A stretch of 64,000 nt of DNA from an alpha proteobacterium AAP38 (GTDB taxonomy: Bacteria > Pseudomonadota > Alphaproteobacteria > Azospirillales > Azospirillaceae), in the NCBI GenBank assembly GCA_001296005.1, contig LJHR01000005.1:62001-126000 (forward strand), read 5' to 3'. The notes below the pieces were generated by a model that was not told the DNA's origin, searched no databases, and saw only the letters and a list, made by a program, of their open reading frames with translations. How positions within the stretch are numbered: the first letter of the stretch is position 1; each line of letters opens with the position of its first letter. The position numbers and the translations under genes were made by a program. Shown here one piece after another: positions 16,816-24,933 of this stretch.

Positions 16816-16896
16816 CGGTTCCTTCCTCTCCTGCTTCAACACCGTCAGCCTTGCCGCACCGGAGCGATCCGGGGCGGCTTTTGTTTTCATGTCGCT

Positions 16897-17000
16897 CCCT
16901 CACCCTCCCCAACGCTGGCGCGTTCGGGCCCCTCCCTCTCCCACCTTCGTGGGCGAGGGAAGAAGTTCTTGCCCCTCGCCCGTTTATGGGAGGGTGAGGG
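16897..17000. repeat. intergenic palindromic repeat element
   Basis: Perfect 13-bp outer arms CCCTCACCCTCCC (16897-16909) and GGGAGGGTGAGGG (16988-17000) enclose an inner imperfect hairpin CCCTCTCCCAC...GTGGGCGAGGG. The composition differs from neighbouring coding DNA and is like REP-type intergenic repeats seen in many GC-rich proteobacteria. It lies in the convergent gap between the phosphatase and dehydrogenase genes. Confidence 0.6.
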
Positions 17001-17021
17001 GACAACAGTTTCAGAAAGCAA

Positions 17022-17049
17022 AAGGCCCGCTCCAGTCAGAGCGGGCCTT
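17022..17049. terminator. bidirectional terminator between convergent genes
   Basis: Perfect 11-bp stem AAGGCCCGCTC/GAGCGGGCCTT with a 6-nt loop, A-rich on the left and T-ending on the right, 26 nt beyond the end of the minus-strand dehydrogenase gene. Confidence 0.8.
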
Positions 17050-17074
17050 CGTGTCGCTGGGCAGGAGAACGCAG

Positions 17075-18055
17075 TTACAGCGTCACCACCTGTCCGCTTG
17101 TTACCGACTGTGCCGCTGCTTCGGCCAGTTCAAGCGCGCCGACCCCATCCGCATAGGTGATGGCAGGACTGGTCTTGCCCGACAGGATGTCGGCGAAATG
17201 GTCCATTTCCAGGCGGTAGGCGGCGGCGTAGCGGTCCAGGAAGAAGTTCTGCAACCGGTCGGCGGCGGCCCCGTCGGCGCCCCAGACGGACACTGTGCTT
17301 TCCAGGACGTTGTCGGCCTTCACCATGCCCTTGGACCCGAACGCCTCAATCCGCTGGTCATAGCCGTAGCCGCTGCGCCGGCTGTTGGAGATGACGCAGA
17401 GTTTGCCGCTGCCCGTACGCAGCAGGATCTTGGCCGTGTCCACATCGCCGGCCTCCCCGATGGCGGGATCGACCAGGCAGCTGGCGGCGGCATAGACCTG
17501 GGTCACCGGCTCGCCCAGCAGCCAGCGGGCCATGTCGAAATCATGGATGCTCATGTCCTTGAAGATGCCGCCAGACACCTTGATGTAGGAAACGGGCGGC
17601 GGGGCGGGGTCGTGGCTGGTGATCTGCACCGTTTCCAGCGCCCCCACAGCCCCGCTGTCCAGCCGGGCCTTCAGCGCTTGGAAATGCGGGTCGAAGCGAC
17701 GGTTGAAGCCCAGGAACAGCCGGGCGCTGCCCAGGCTGGCGGCGGCGGAGCGGGCGCGTTCAAGGTCCTGATCAATGGGCTTTTCGCAGAATACAGCCTT
17801 GCCGGCGGCGACCGCGCGGCAGGAATAATCCAGATGCGTGTCGGTGGAACTGGCGATGATCACGCCGGCCACCGACGGATCGGCCAACGCCGTCTCCAGG
17901 TCAGCCACCTGCGCGCCGGTTTCGCCGGCCAGGGCGGTGGCTGCGGCGGCCATCGGGTCCACGATATATTTCAGGCGCAGGCCCGGATGACGGGCGGCGT
18001 TGGTGGCGTGGATGCGGCCGATGCGGCCCGCGCCCAGAATGGCAATGTCATGCAT
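17075..18055 (-). CDS. iolG: inositol 2-dehydrogenase, second tandem copy
   Basis: 326 residues of the Gfo/Idh/MocA family: N-terminal NAD-binding GAGRIGRIHATNAARHP, then VFCEKPIDQDL (the EKP motif with catalytic Lys ~residue 96) and SIHDFDMARWLLGE, which places the active-site Asp/His near residues 170-175. It oxidises myo-inositol (or an isomer) to scyllo-inosose. It is downstream of a close paralogue with a 17-nt gap and both read on the minus strand away from the rpiR gene. Retention of both copies suggests different inositol stereoisomers or methylated inositols. Confidence 0.88.
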   Translation of the reverse strand: MHDIAILGAGRIGRIHATNAARHPGLRLKYIVDPMAAAATALAGETGAQVADLETALADPSVAGVIIASSTDTHLDYSCRAVAAGKAVFCEKPIDQDLERARSAAASLGSARLFLGFNRRFDPHFQALKARLDSGAVGALETVQITSHDPAPPPVSYIKVSGGIFKDMSIHDFDMARWLLGEPVTQVYAAASCLVDPAIGEAGDVDTAKILLRTGSGKLCVISNSRRSGYGYDQRIEAFGSKGMVKADNVLESTVSVWGADGAAADRLQNFFLDRYAAAYRLEMDHFADILSGKTSPAITYADGVGALELAEAAAQSVTSGQVVTL

Positions 18056-18072
18056 GGTTTCAGCTTTCCATT

Positions 18073-19059
18073 CTACAATTTGACAGGCTGGCCGGTCTGA
18101 ACCGACAGGGCCGCCGCTTCGGCCAGGGCCAGCGCGTCGATGCTGGCCTGGTATCCGGTTTCCGGTTTGGCCGTGCCGGCCAGAACCTGGGCGAAATGGT
18201 CAAGTTCGGCGGCATAGGCACCGGCATAGCGGTCCATGAAGGCATAGGGGAAGGCGTCGGCCTGAGCGCCCGCTTCACCCCAGACGCTGACGGTGCTGCG
18301 CACCTCATTCTCCATGCGCGCCATGCCCTTGGACCCGAAGGCCTCGATCCGCTGGTCATAGCCATAGCCGGTGCGGCGGCTGTTCGACAGGGTGCAGAGC
18401 CGCCCCGATCCAGTGCGCAGGACCAGCTTGGCCGTATCGACATCGCCCAGCCGCCCGATCTCCGGATCGACAAGGCAGGAGGCCCAGGCGAAAATCTCCA
18501 CCACCCGTTCCCCCAGCATCCAGGGGGCGAGGTCCAGATCATGGATGGTGAAATCCTTGAACAGGCCGCCGCTGCCGGGGATGAAGCCGGGCGGCGGGCT
18601 TTCCGGGTCGTGGTTCACCACATGCAGGGTTTCCAGATTGCCGATGGCGCCACTGTCGATGCGGGCCTTCAGGGCGCGGACATGCCGGTCGAACCGCCGG
18701 TTGAAGGCCACGAACAGGGACGGCGTTCCCGCCCCGAAATGCCTCTCCGCGGCGCGCAGACGGGCCAGATCCAGGTCCAGCGGCTTTTCGCATAACACCG
18801 CCTTGCCCGCGGTCAGGCAGGCCAGAACATGATCCAGATGACAATCCGTGGCGCTGGCCACAATCACGCCCTTCACATCCGCGTCTGACAGGACATCCTC
18901 CAGGCCGGCCACGCGCGCACCCGTCCGGTGGGCCAGACGGTCGGCGGCATCGGCGCGCGGGTCCACGATATAGGCAAGGTCGAGGGCGGGATGGACGGCG
19001 GCATTGCCGGCATGGACCCCGCCCATTCGGCCCGCCCCCAATTGTGCGATCTTGAACAT
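18073..19059 (-). CDS. iolG: inositol 2-dehydrogenase, first tandem copy
   Basis: 328 residues, same family and domain order as its downstream neighbour: GAGRMGGVHAGNAAVHP, VLCEKPLDLDL and TIHDLDLAPWMLGE. Identity with the neighbour is evident throughout, including a shared SRRxGYGYDQRIEAFGSKGM segment, so they arose by tandem duplication. The active-site helix differs (HDLDLAPW against HDFDMARW), which could change substrate preference. It is the first gene of the minus-strand transcript and has an operator-like AT-rich region 54-90 nt upstream of its start. Confidence 0.88.
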   Translation of the reverse strand: MFKIAQLGAGRMGGVHAGNAAVHPALDLAYIVDPRADAADRLAHRTGARVAGLEDVLSDADVKGVIVASATDCHLDHVLACLTAGKAVLCEKPLDLDLARLRAAERHFGAGTPSLFVAFNRRFDRHVRALKARIDSGAIGNLETLHVVNHDPESPPPGFIPGSGGLFKDFTIHDLDLAPWMLGERVVEIFAWASCLVDPEIGRLGDVDTAKLVLRTGSGRLCTLSNSRRTGYGYDQRIEAFGSKGMARMENEVRSTVSVWGEAGAQADAFPYAFMDRYAGAYAAELDHFAQVLAGTAKPETGYQASIDALALAEAAALSVQTGQPVKL

Positions 19060-19112
19060 GCAACCTCCCCTGGACGGTCGGATGCCGTCCTTGTCTGGAA
19101 CAGGCCTATCAT

Positions 19113-19146
19113 AGAATAAAAATTCCTTCCATTTAAAAAATAGAAT
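19113..19146 (-). promoter_or_regulatory. operator/promoter element upstream of iolG
   Basis: On the + strand AGAA-TAAAAA-TTCC (19113-19126) is one base off GGAA-N6-TTCC. Read on the minus strand, 19146-19127 gives ATTCTATTTTTTAAATGGAA, which recurs with one T fewer at 20141-20159 before iolC. The shared 20-nt block directed towards each operon implies a common regulatory signal. Confidence 0.55.
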
Positions 19147-19185
19147 TCATCTGCCGTTCAGCTTCAATGGTCGATATTCTGCATC

Positions 19186-19199
19186 GGAACGGATATTCT
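19186..19199 (+). promoter_or_regulatory. candidate autoregulatory site before the rpiR-type gene
   Basis: GGAA-CGGATA-TTCT, one mismatch to the GGAA-N6-TTCC pattern, 31 nt before the regulator's start codon. Binding here would repress the regulator's own gene. Confidence 0.45.
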
Positions 19200-19230
19200 A
19201 TCTGAAGGCGTGTTGGAACCGAGGGGCAAG

Positions 19231-20127
19231 ATGGAAGAGGAAATGTCGGATCTGGCGGCACCGCCCGCCACGGCGGAGGAATTGCGGGCCCTGATCTTGG
19301 AACGCTATGACGGATTGTCGAAGCGGTTGAAGCAGATCGCGCGCTTCGTGCTGGACCAGCCGAATGAGACGGCGCTGGAAACCCTGGCCGTGATTGCCGA
19401 GCGGACCAATGTCCAGCCATCGGCCATCATCCGCTTTGCCAAGACCTTCGGGTTTTCCGGGGCCAGCCAGATGCAGCGGCTGTTCCGTGATGGTCTGGTG
19501 TCGGGCAATGCCGCCCTGAACTATGGCGAACGGGTACGCAGCTTTGCGCAGAGTGCGGCGACCAACCCGGCCCGCAACCCGGCGGAACTTCTGTCGGAAT
19601 TTGTGGGCGGCAATGTTCTGGCGCTGCAAACATTGGAACAGCCGGCGACGGTGGAACAGGTGGACGGGGCCATCCGCCTGATCCAGGCCGCCGACACGAT
19701 CTATGTCGCGGGGTTCCGCCGGTCGTTCCCTGTGGCCTCTTATCTGGCCTATCTGCTGCAACAGGTGGGGCGGCGTACCATCCTGGTCGATGGGGTGGCG
19801 GGGCTGGCGCGACAGCAGATGTCGGCCATCCGCAAGGGCGACCTGCTGATCGGTATCTCCTATCAGCCCTATGCCGGTGAAACGCTGGAACTGGTGGAAC
19901 GCGCGGTGGAGCAGGGGGCCGATATCCTGGCCATTTCCGACAGTCTGGTCAGCCCCATCGCCAAGCCCGCCACCTGTGTTTTGCAGGTGCGCGAGGCGGA
20001 GGTGCGGGGCTTCCGCTCGCTGGCAGCCAGCATCTGTCTGGCCCAGGCGCTGGCCATCGGGCTGGCTTTCGCGGCTGAGGAAAAGCCCGTGGAACCGGCG
20101 CCTAAGCGCAAGGGGCGCAAGGCTTGA
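19231..20127 (+). CDS. iolR: RpiR/MurR family regulator, probable inositol repressor
   Basis: 298 residues from ATG 19231 (GAGGGG 5 nt upstream; a GTG at 19210 is the alternative). N-terminal HTH_6 domain (LSKRLKQIARFVLDQPNETALETLAVIAERTNVQPSAIIRF, recognition helix at SAIIRFAKTFGF), then a SIS sugar-isomerase domain (YVAGFRRSFPVASYLAYLL, GVAGLARQQMSAIRKGDLLIGISYQPYAGET). Such regulators sense phosphorylated sugars; RpiR-type IolR responds to an inositol-pathway phosphate. It sits between the iolG pair and iolC, with repeated GGAA-N6-TTCC-like sites around. Gene name is by context. Confidence 0.85.
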   Translation: MEEEMSDLAAPPATAEELRALILERYDGLSKRLKQIARFVLDQPNETALETLAVIAERTNVQPSAIIRFAKTFGFSGASQMQRLFRDGLVSGNAALNYGERVRSFAQSAATNPARNPAELLSEFVGGNVLALQTLEQPATVEQVDGAIRLIQAADTIYVAGFRRSFPVASYLAYLLQQVGRRTILVDGVAGLARQQMSAIRKGDLLIGISYQPYAGETLELVERAVEQGADILAISDSLVSPIAKPATCVLQVREAEVRGFRSLAASICLAQALAIGLAFAAEEKPVEPAPKRKGRKA

Positions 20128-20140
20128 TGGTGGAGTTTTC

Positions 20141-20169
20141 ATTCTATTTTTAAATGGAATGAAATTTCC
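20141..20169 (+). promoter_or_regulatory. operator with perfect GGAA-N6-TTCC before iolC
   Basis: GGAA-TGAAAT-TTCC at 20156-20169 directly follows the conserved block ATTCTATTTTTAAATGGAA (20141-20159). TTGCAT (20171-20176) and TAGCTA (20194-20199) with a 17-nt spacer form a possible promoter just downstream. Located 90 nt before the iolC start. Confidence 0.6.
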
Positions 20170-20258
20170 ATTGCATTCTACGATGAAACGCCATAGCTAT
20201 GGAGACGGAATTGACGGCCCGGTGAACGGGCCCCCGCGACACGCATGGGGAGTGTTGA

Positions 20259-22184
20259 ATGCCCTCTCAGGATCAACAGACCCTGGACCTTCTGGCCATT
20301 GGCCGGTCCAGCGTCGACCTTTACGGCCAGCAGGTCGGTGGGCGATTGGAGGATATGGCCTCCTTCGCCAAATATGTCGGTGGCAGCCCGACCAACACTG
20401 CCGTGGGCGGTGCTCGCCTGGGTTTGCGCACAGGTCTGCTGACCCGTGTCGGCGCCGACCATATGGGGCGTTTCATTGCCGAACAGTTGGCGCGGGAAGG
20501 GGTGAACACCAAGGGCGTGATCACCGATCCGGCCCGTCTGACCGCCCTGGTCATCCTGGGCATCCGCGACCGTGAGAATTTCCCGCTGATCTTCTATCGC
20601 GAGAACTGCGCCGATATGGCGCTGGTGCCCGAGGATGTGGATCTGGAACTGGTGGCCCGTGCGCGGTCGGTGCTGATCAACGGCACCCATCTGTCGCAGC
20701 CCGGCGTGCGGGCCGCCAGCCTGAAGGCCGCCCGCGCCGTGCGGGCGACCGGTGGGCGCGTTGTGTTCGATATCGATTACCGCCCCGTGCTCTGGGGCCT
20801 GACGGGCCGCGACGCCGGCGAAAATCGGTTCGTCGCCGCACAGGCTGTCACCGACAGTTTGCAGGAGGTGCTGCCGCTCTGCGATCTGATCATCGGGACG
20901 GAGGAGGAGGTGCATATCTTGGGCGGCAGCACTGACACCATCGCTTGCCTGCGCGCCATCCGGGAAAAGACCGACGCCCTGCTGGTGGCCAAGCGCGGCC
21001 CCATGGGCTGTGTGGCCTTTCCCGGCGCCATCCCCGACAGCCTGGATGATGGCGTCGGTGCGCGCGGCTTCCCGGTGGAGGTCTATAATGTGCTGGGGGC
21101 CGGCGATGCCTTCATGGCGGGGTTCCTGCGTGGCTGGTTGCGTGATCTGCCCCTGGAGCAATGTTGTGAGTTGGGCAATGCCTGCGGGGCCGTCGTGGTG
21201 TCGCGCCATGGCTGTGCGCCCGCCATGCCGACTTGGGCGGAGTTGCAGCATTTCCTGGCCGATGAAGACCGCCCGTTCCGCCTGCGTGAGGATAGGGACC
21301 TTGAGCATGTGCATTGGGCGACAACGCGCCAGAACAGCTACCCGGAACTGACCGTCCTGGCCGTTGATCACCGCAGCCAGTTTGAAGATCTGGCGGCGGA
21401 GCTGGGGGTCGATATCGGTCTGGTCCCGGCCTTCAAGAATTTGGCCCTCTCGGCCCTGGACCGCGTGGCGGGGGGTGATCCGCGTTTTGGTGTGCTGCTG
21501 GATGGGCGGTTCGGGTTCGATGCGCTGGCCCGGGCGGGTGACTTCCCCTACTGGATTGGTCGGCCCATTGAGGAGCCGAAATCCCGTCCGCTCGCCTTCG
21601 AAAGCAGTGCGGATGTGGCGACGGAAATTGCCGAATGGCCGCTGAACCATGTCGTCAAGTGCCTGGTCTTCTACCACCCCGATGATCCTGCCGATCTGCG
21701 CGAACGGCAGGAACGGCAGGTGCTGCGCCTGTTCGATGCCTGCCGCAAGACACGGCATGAACTGCTGCTGGAGGTGATTGCCCCGCCCGGCAGCAAGGTG
21801 GACAGCGACACCATCGCCCGCGCGGTGCAGCGTTTCTATGATCTGGGTGTGCGGCCCGACTGGTGGAAGCTGGAGCCGGTGGAGGATGCGGCGGCCTGGG
21901 GCAAGATCTCCCAGGTGGTGGAACAGAATGATCCGCTGTGCCGGGGTATCGTCCTGCTGGGCCTGTCGGCACCGGAGGAGGAACTGGTCGCGTCCTTCCA
22001 GGTGGCGGCCTCCTTCCCACAGGTGAAGGGTTTCGCCGTGGGCCGCACCATTTTCCACGATGTGGCCCGCCTTTGGCTGACGCGCAGCATTGATGACGAA
22101 CAGGCGGTCACGGCGCTGGCCGGAAAGCTGACGCGGCTGGTCACGGCCTGGCGGAATGCGCGTAAATTGGGGATGGCCACATGA
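20259..22184 (+). CDS. iolC: bifunctional 5-dehydro-2-deoxygluconokinase / DUF2090 aldolase
   Basis: 641 residues, about twice a normal IolC. Residues ~1-330 are a PfkB kinase (LAIGRSSVDLYGQQVGG at the start, VLGAGDAFMAGFLRGW with catalytic Asp ~residue 285). Residues ~335-635 are DUF2090, a class-I-aldolase-like domain (LTVLAVDHRSQFEDL, GVRPDWWKLEP, AVGRTIFHDVARLW). The fusion phosphorylates 5-dehydro-2-deoxygluconate and is thought to cleave the product to DHAP and malonate semialdehyde, replacing a separate IolJ, which is indeed missing here. Its end overlaps iolD by 4 nt. Assignment of aldolase activity to DUF2090 is from family knowledge. Confidence 0.9.
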   Translation: MPSQDQQTLDLLAIGRSSVDLYGQQVGGRLEDMASFAKYVGGSPTNTAVGGARLGLRTGLLTRVGADHMGRFIAEQLAREGVNTKGVITDPARLTALVILGIRDRENFPLIFYRENCADMALVPEDVDLELVARARSVLINGTHLSQPGVRAASLKAARAVRATGGRVVFDIDYRPVLWGLTGRDAGENRFVAAQAVTDSLQEVLPLCDLIIGTEEEVHILGGSTDTIACLRAIREKTDALLVAKRGPMGCVAFPGAIPDSLDDGVGARGFPVEVYNVLGAGDAFMAGFLRGWLRDLPLEQCCELGNACGAVVVSRHGCAPAMPTWAELQHFLADEDRPFRLREDRDLEHVHWATTRQNSYPELTVLAVDHRSQFEDLAAELGVDIGLVPAFKNLALSALDRVAGGDPRFGVLLDGRFGFDALARAGDFPYWIGRPIEEPKSRPLAFESSADVATEIAEWPLNHVVKCLVFYHPDDPADLRERQERQVLRLFDACRKTRHELLLEVIAPPGSKVDSDTIARAVQRFYDLGVRPDWWKLEPVEDAAAWGKISQVVEQNDPLCRGIVLLGLSAPEEELVASFQVAASFPQVKGFAVGRTIFHDVARLWLTRSIDDEQAVTALAGKLTRLVTAWRNARKLGMAT

Positions 22185-24022
22185 AAACGATCCGACTGAC
22201 CGCTGCCCAGGCCACGGTACGCTGGCTGGCGGCGCAGAGGGTGGAAGGGGAAGGGGGGCCCATCCCCTTCTTCGCCGGGGTCTGGGCCATCTTCGGCCAT
22301 GGCAATGTTGCCGGCCTGGGGGAGGCATTGCACGGCATCGGCGACGCCCTGCCCACCTACCGCGCGCATAATGAACAGGGCATGGCCCATGCCGCCATCG
22401 CCTTTGCCAAGGCCAGCAACCGCCGCCGGGCCATGGTCTGCACCAGTTCCATTGGCCCCGGCGCCACCAACATGGTGACCGCGGCGGCGCTGGCCCATGT
22501 CAACCGCCTGCCGGTGCTGTTCCTGCCCGGTGATGTCTTCGCCAGCCGGCGGCCCGACCCGGTGTTGCAGCAGGTGGAGGATTTTGGCGACGGCACCGTA
22601 TCGGCCAACGATTGCTTCCGGCCCGTCAGCCGCTATTTCGACCGCATCGTGCGACCGGAACAGCTGCTGGACGCGCTGCCCCGCGCCATGGCGGTGCTGA
22701 CCGATCCGGCGGATTGCGGGCCGGTGACGCTGGCCTTCTGTCAGGATACGCAGGCCGAAGCCTATGACTGGCCCGAACGCTTCTTTGAGGAACGCGTCTG
22801 GCATTTCCGGCGGGTGGAACCGGACCCGCGCGAACTGTCGCTGCTGCGCGACCGGTTGGCCAAGGCCGAACGGCCCCTGATCATCGCCGGCGGCGGGGTG
22901 CATTATGCCGGGGCGGCGGGGATATTGGCGGATTTCGCCCGTGCGACCGGCGTACCGGTAGCGGAGACGCAGGCCGGCAAGGGCGCCTTGCCCTGGGACC
23001 ATCCGGCCAATCTGGGCGCCATCGGTGTGACGGGCAGCGAGGCGGCGAACAAGGCGGCGGATGCGGCCGACTTGATCATTGGCATCGGCACGCGTCTGGC
23101 CGATTTCACCACCGGTTCGCGCCGCCTGATCCATAATCAGGGTCGTGATCTGGTGCAGGTGAATGTCGCCGCCTTCGACGCCCATAAGCATGGCGCCCTG
23201 CCGGTGGTGGGTGATGCGGGCCGGGTTCTGGAACGGTTGATGACGGGTCTGTCGGGTTGGACCGCACCCGCCGGCTGGGTAGCGTCGCTGAGCGATGCCC
23301 GCGCGGCCTGGGATGCAAAGGTCGAAAGCGTGACCGCCCCGCCCGCCGGTGCCGGCCTGCCCACCGATGCACAGGTGATCGGCGCGGTACAGCGGTCCGC
23401 CGCCGATGACGCCATCATGGTCTGTGCCGCCGGTGGCCTGCCGGGTGACTTGCACAAGCTGTGGCGCGTGCATCGGCCCGGCGGATACCATATGGAATAT
23501 GGCTATTCCTGCATGGGGTACGAAATCGCCGGCGGTGTCGGCGCGGCCATGGCACAGCCGGATCGGCCCGTGCATGTCATGGTGGGCGACGGTTCCTACC
23601 TGATGATGAATTCCGAACTTGCCGTGTCGGTCATGCTGGGAACCAAGCTGATCATCACCTTGCTGGATAATCGTGGTTTCGGCTGTATCAACCGGTTGCA
23701 GGCGGCAACGGGTGGTGCGCCCTTTAACAACCTGCTGGCCGATGCCCGCCACCGGGACATGCCCCGCATTGATTTCGCCGCCCACGCCGCCAGCCTGGGT
23801 GCCATCGCGGAAAAGGTGGCGGATATCGCCGAACTGGAAGCGGCCCTGGCCCGCGCGCGTCAGGCCGACCGCTCCACGGTGATCGTCATCGATACCGACC
23901 CGCGCCCGTCCGATGCTGGCGGCGGGGCCTGGTGGGATGTGGCCGTGCCGGAGACATCATCGCTTGAGCAGGTGCGCCAGGCGCGCGCCGCCTATCAAAC
24001 CAAGATCAATGAAGGTCTGTGA
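22181..24022 (+). CDS. iolD: 3D-(3,5/4)-trihydroxycyclohexane-1,2-dione hydrolase
   Basis: 613 residues, full-length IolD. ThDP-dependent fold: the N-terminal PYR domain has YRAHNEQGMAHAAIAFAKA with the cofactor Glu, the central domain IIAGGGVHYAGAAG, and the C-terminal PP domain the Mg-binding GDGSYLMMNSELAVSV...LLDN motif. It opens the six-carbon ring of the dione made by IolE, giving 5-deoxyglucuronate. ATG overlaps the iolC stop (ATGA), showing tight translational coupling. Acetolactate synthase is the usual misannotation; length and context favour IolD. Confidence 0.93.
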   Translation: MKTIRLTAAQATVRWLAAQRVEGEGGPIPFFAGVWAIFGHGNVAGLGEALHGIGDALPTYRAHNEQGMAHAAIAFAKASNRRRAMVCTSSIGPGATNMVTAAALAHVNRLPVLFLPGDVFASRRPDPVLQQVEDFGDGTVSANDCFRPVSRYFDRIVRPEQLLDALPRAMAVLTDPADCGPVTLAFCQDTQAEAYDWPERFFEERVWHFRRVEPDPRELSLLRDRLAKAERPLIIAGGGVHYAGAAGILADFARATGVPVAETQAGKGALPWDHPANLGAIGVTGSEAANKAADAADLIIGIGTRLADFTTGSRRLIHNQGRDLVQVNVAAFDAHKHGALPVVGDAGRVLERLMTGLSGWTAPAGWVASLSDARAAWDAKVESVTAPPAGAGLPTDAQVIGAVQRSAADDAIMVCAAGGLPGDLHKLWRVHRPGGYHMEYGYSCMGYEIAGGVGAAMAQPDRPVHVMVGDGSYLMMNSELAVSVMLGTKLIITLLDNRGFGCINRLQAATGGAPFNNLLADARHRDMPRIDFAAHAASLGAIAEKVADIAELEAALARARQADRSTVIVIDTDPRPSDAGGGAWWDVAVPETSSLEQVRQARAAYQTKINEGL

Positions 24023-24024
24023 TC

Positions 24025-24933
24025 ATGAGCATTCGTTTCGGCGTCAGCCCCATTGCCTGGATCAATGACGACATGCCCGAATTGGGCGGCGATACCCCGC
24101 TCTCCACGGTCCTGTCGGACACGGCCGAGATTGGTTTTACCGGGATCGAACTGGGCGGGCGCTTCCCGCGTGATCCCGCCGCGCTGCATGACCTGTTGGG
24201 CAGCTACGGCTTGGACCTTGTCGGCGGCTGGTACAGCGGCAATCTGCTGACCCAGGATGCCGATGCCGAGATCGCGGCGCTTCAGCCGCATCTGGCGCTG
24301 CTGAAGGCGCTGGGCACCGATGTCTTCGTCTTTGCCGAAACCAGCAACGCCATCCATTGCCGCAAGGAAATCCCCCTGAACGACACACCGTCCCTGACGG
24401 AGGCCCAATGGGTGCAGTTCGGCGCGCGGCTGACCGCCGTGTCGGATTATCTGAAGGGCCAGGGCATGCGCATGGCCTATCACCACCACCTGGGCACGGT
24501 CGTGGAACGGCCATCCGACATGGTTGCCTTCCTGAGCCATACCGGATCCAGCGTCGGCCTGACCGTCGATACGGGCCACGCCGTGCTGGGCGGTGTCGAT
24601 CCGCTGGCCCTGCTGCGCGACCATCCCGAACGCGTGGCCCATGTCCATTGCAAGGATGTGCGCAACGATGTCTTTGCCCGCGTGCGTGAAACGGGGATGA
24701 GCTTCTTGGATGGCGTCCTGGCCGGCATGTTTACGGTCCCCGGCGATGGCAGCATCGATTTCGCCGCCGTTATGCGTACCCTGGCCGATATCGGCTATAG
24801 CGGCTGGGTGATTGTGGAGGCTGAACAGGACCCCGCCATCGCCCCGCCCGCCCAGTATGGCCGCATCGGCATCCGCACCTTGGCCGAGGCCGCGGGGTCT
24901 GCGGGCCTGAATGTTGTGGGGAGGGGGGCATGA
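24025..24933 (+). CDS. iolE: myo-inosose-2 dehydratase
   Basis: 302 residues, AP-endonuclease-2/xylose-isomerase-like TIM barrel. Characteristic stretches are FGVSPIAWINDDMPELGGDTPL at the start, AYHHHLGTVVE (~residue 153), TVDTGHAVLGG and HVHCKDVR, which supply metal ligands. It dehydrates scyllo-inosose to the dione used by IolD. I used ATG 24025; a GTG two codons earlier overlaps iolD. The 3' end overlaps iolB by 4 nt, consistent with one polycistronic message. Confidence 0.92.
   Translation: MSIRFGVSPIAWINDDMPELGGDTPLSTVLSDTAEIGFTGIELGGRFPRDPAALHDLLGSYGLDLVGGWYSGNLLTQDADAEIAALQPHLALLKALGTDVFVFAETSNAIHCRKEIPLNDTPSLTEAQWVQFGARLTAVSDYLKGQGMRMAYHHHLGTVVERPSDMVAFLSHTGSSVGLTVDTGHAVLGGVDPLALLRDHPERVAHVHCKDVRNDVFARVRETGMSFLDGVLAGMFTVPGDGSIDFAAVMRTLADIGYSGWVIVEAEQDPAIAPPAQYGRIGIRTLAEAAGSAGLNVVGRGA

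Noticed and set aside
16816-17074. Possible CRISPR-like repeats
   Set aside because: The repeated segments are inverted arms of a single palindromic element, not direct repeats with spacers.
20178-22328. 716-codon open frame on the minus strand
   Set aside because: Antisense to the iolC fusion, which has complete kinase and aldolase motifs.
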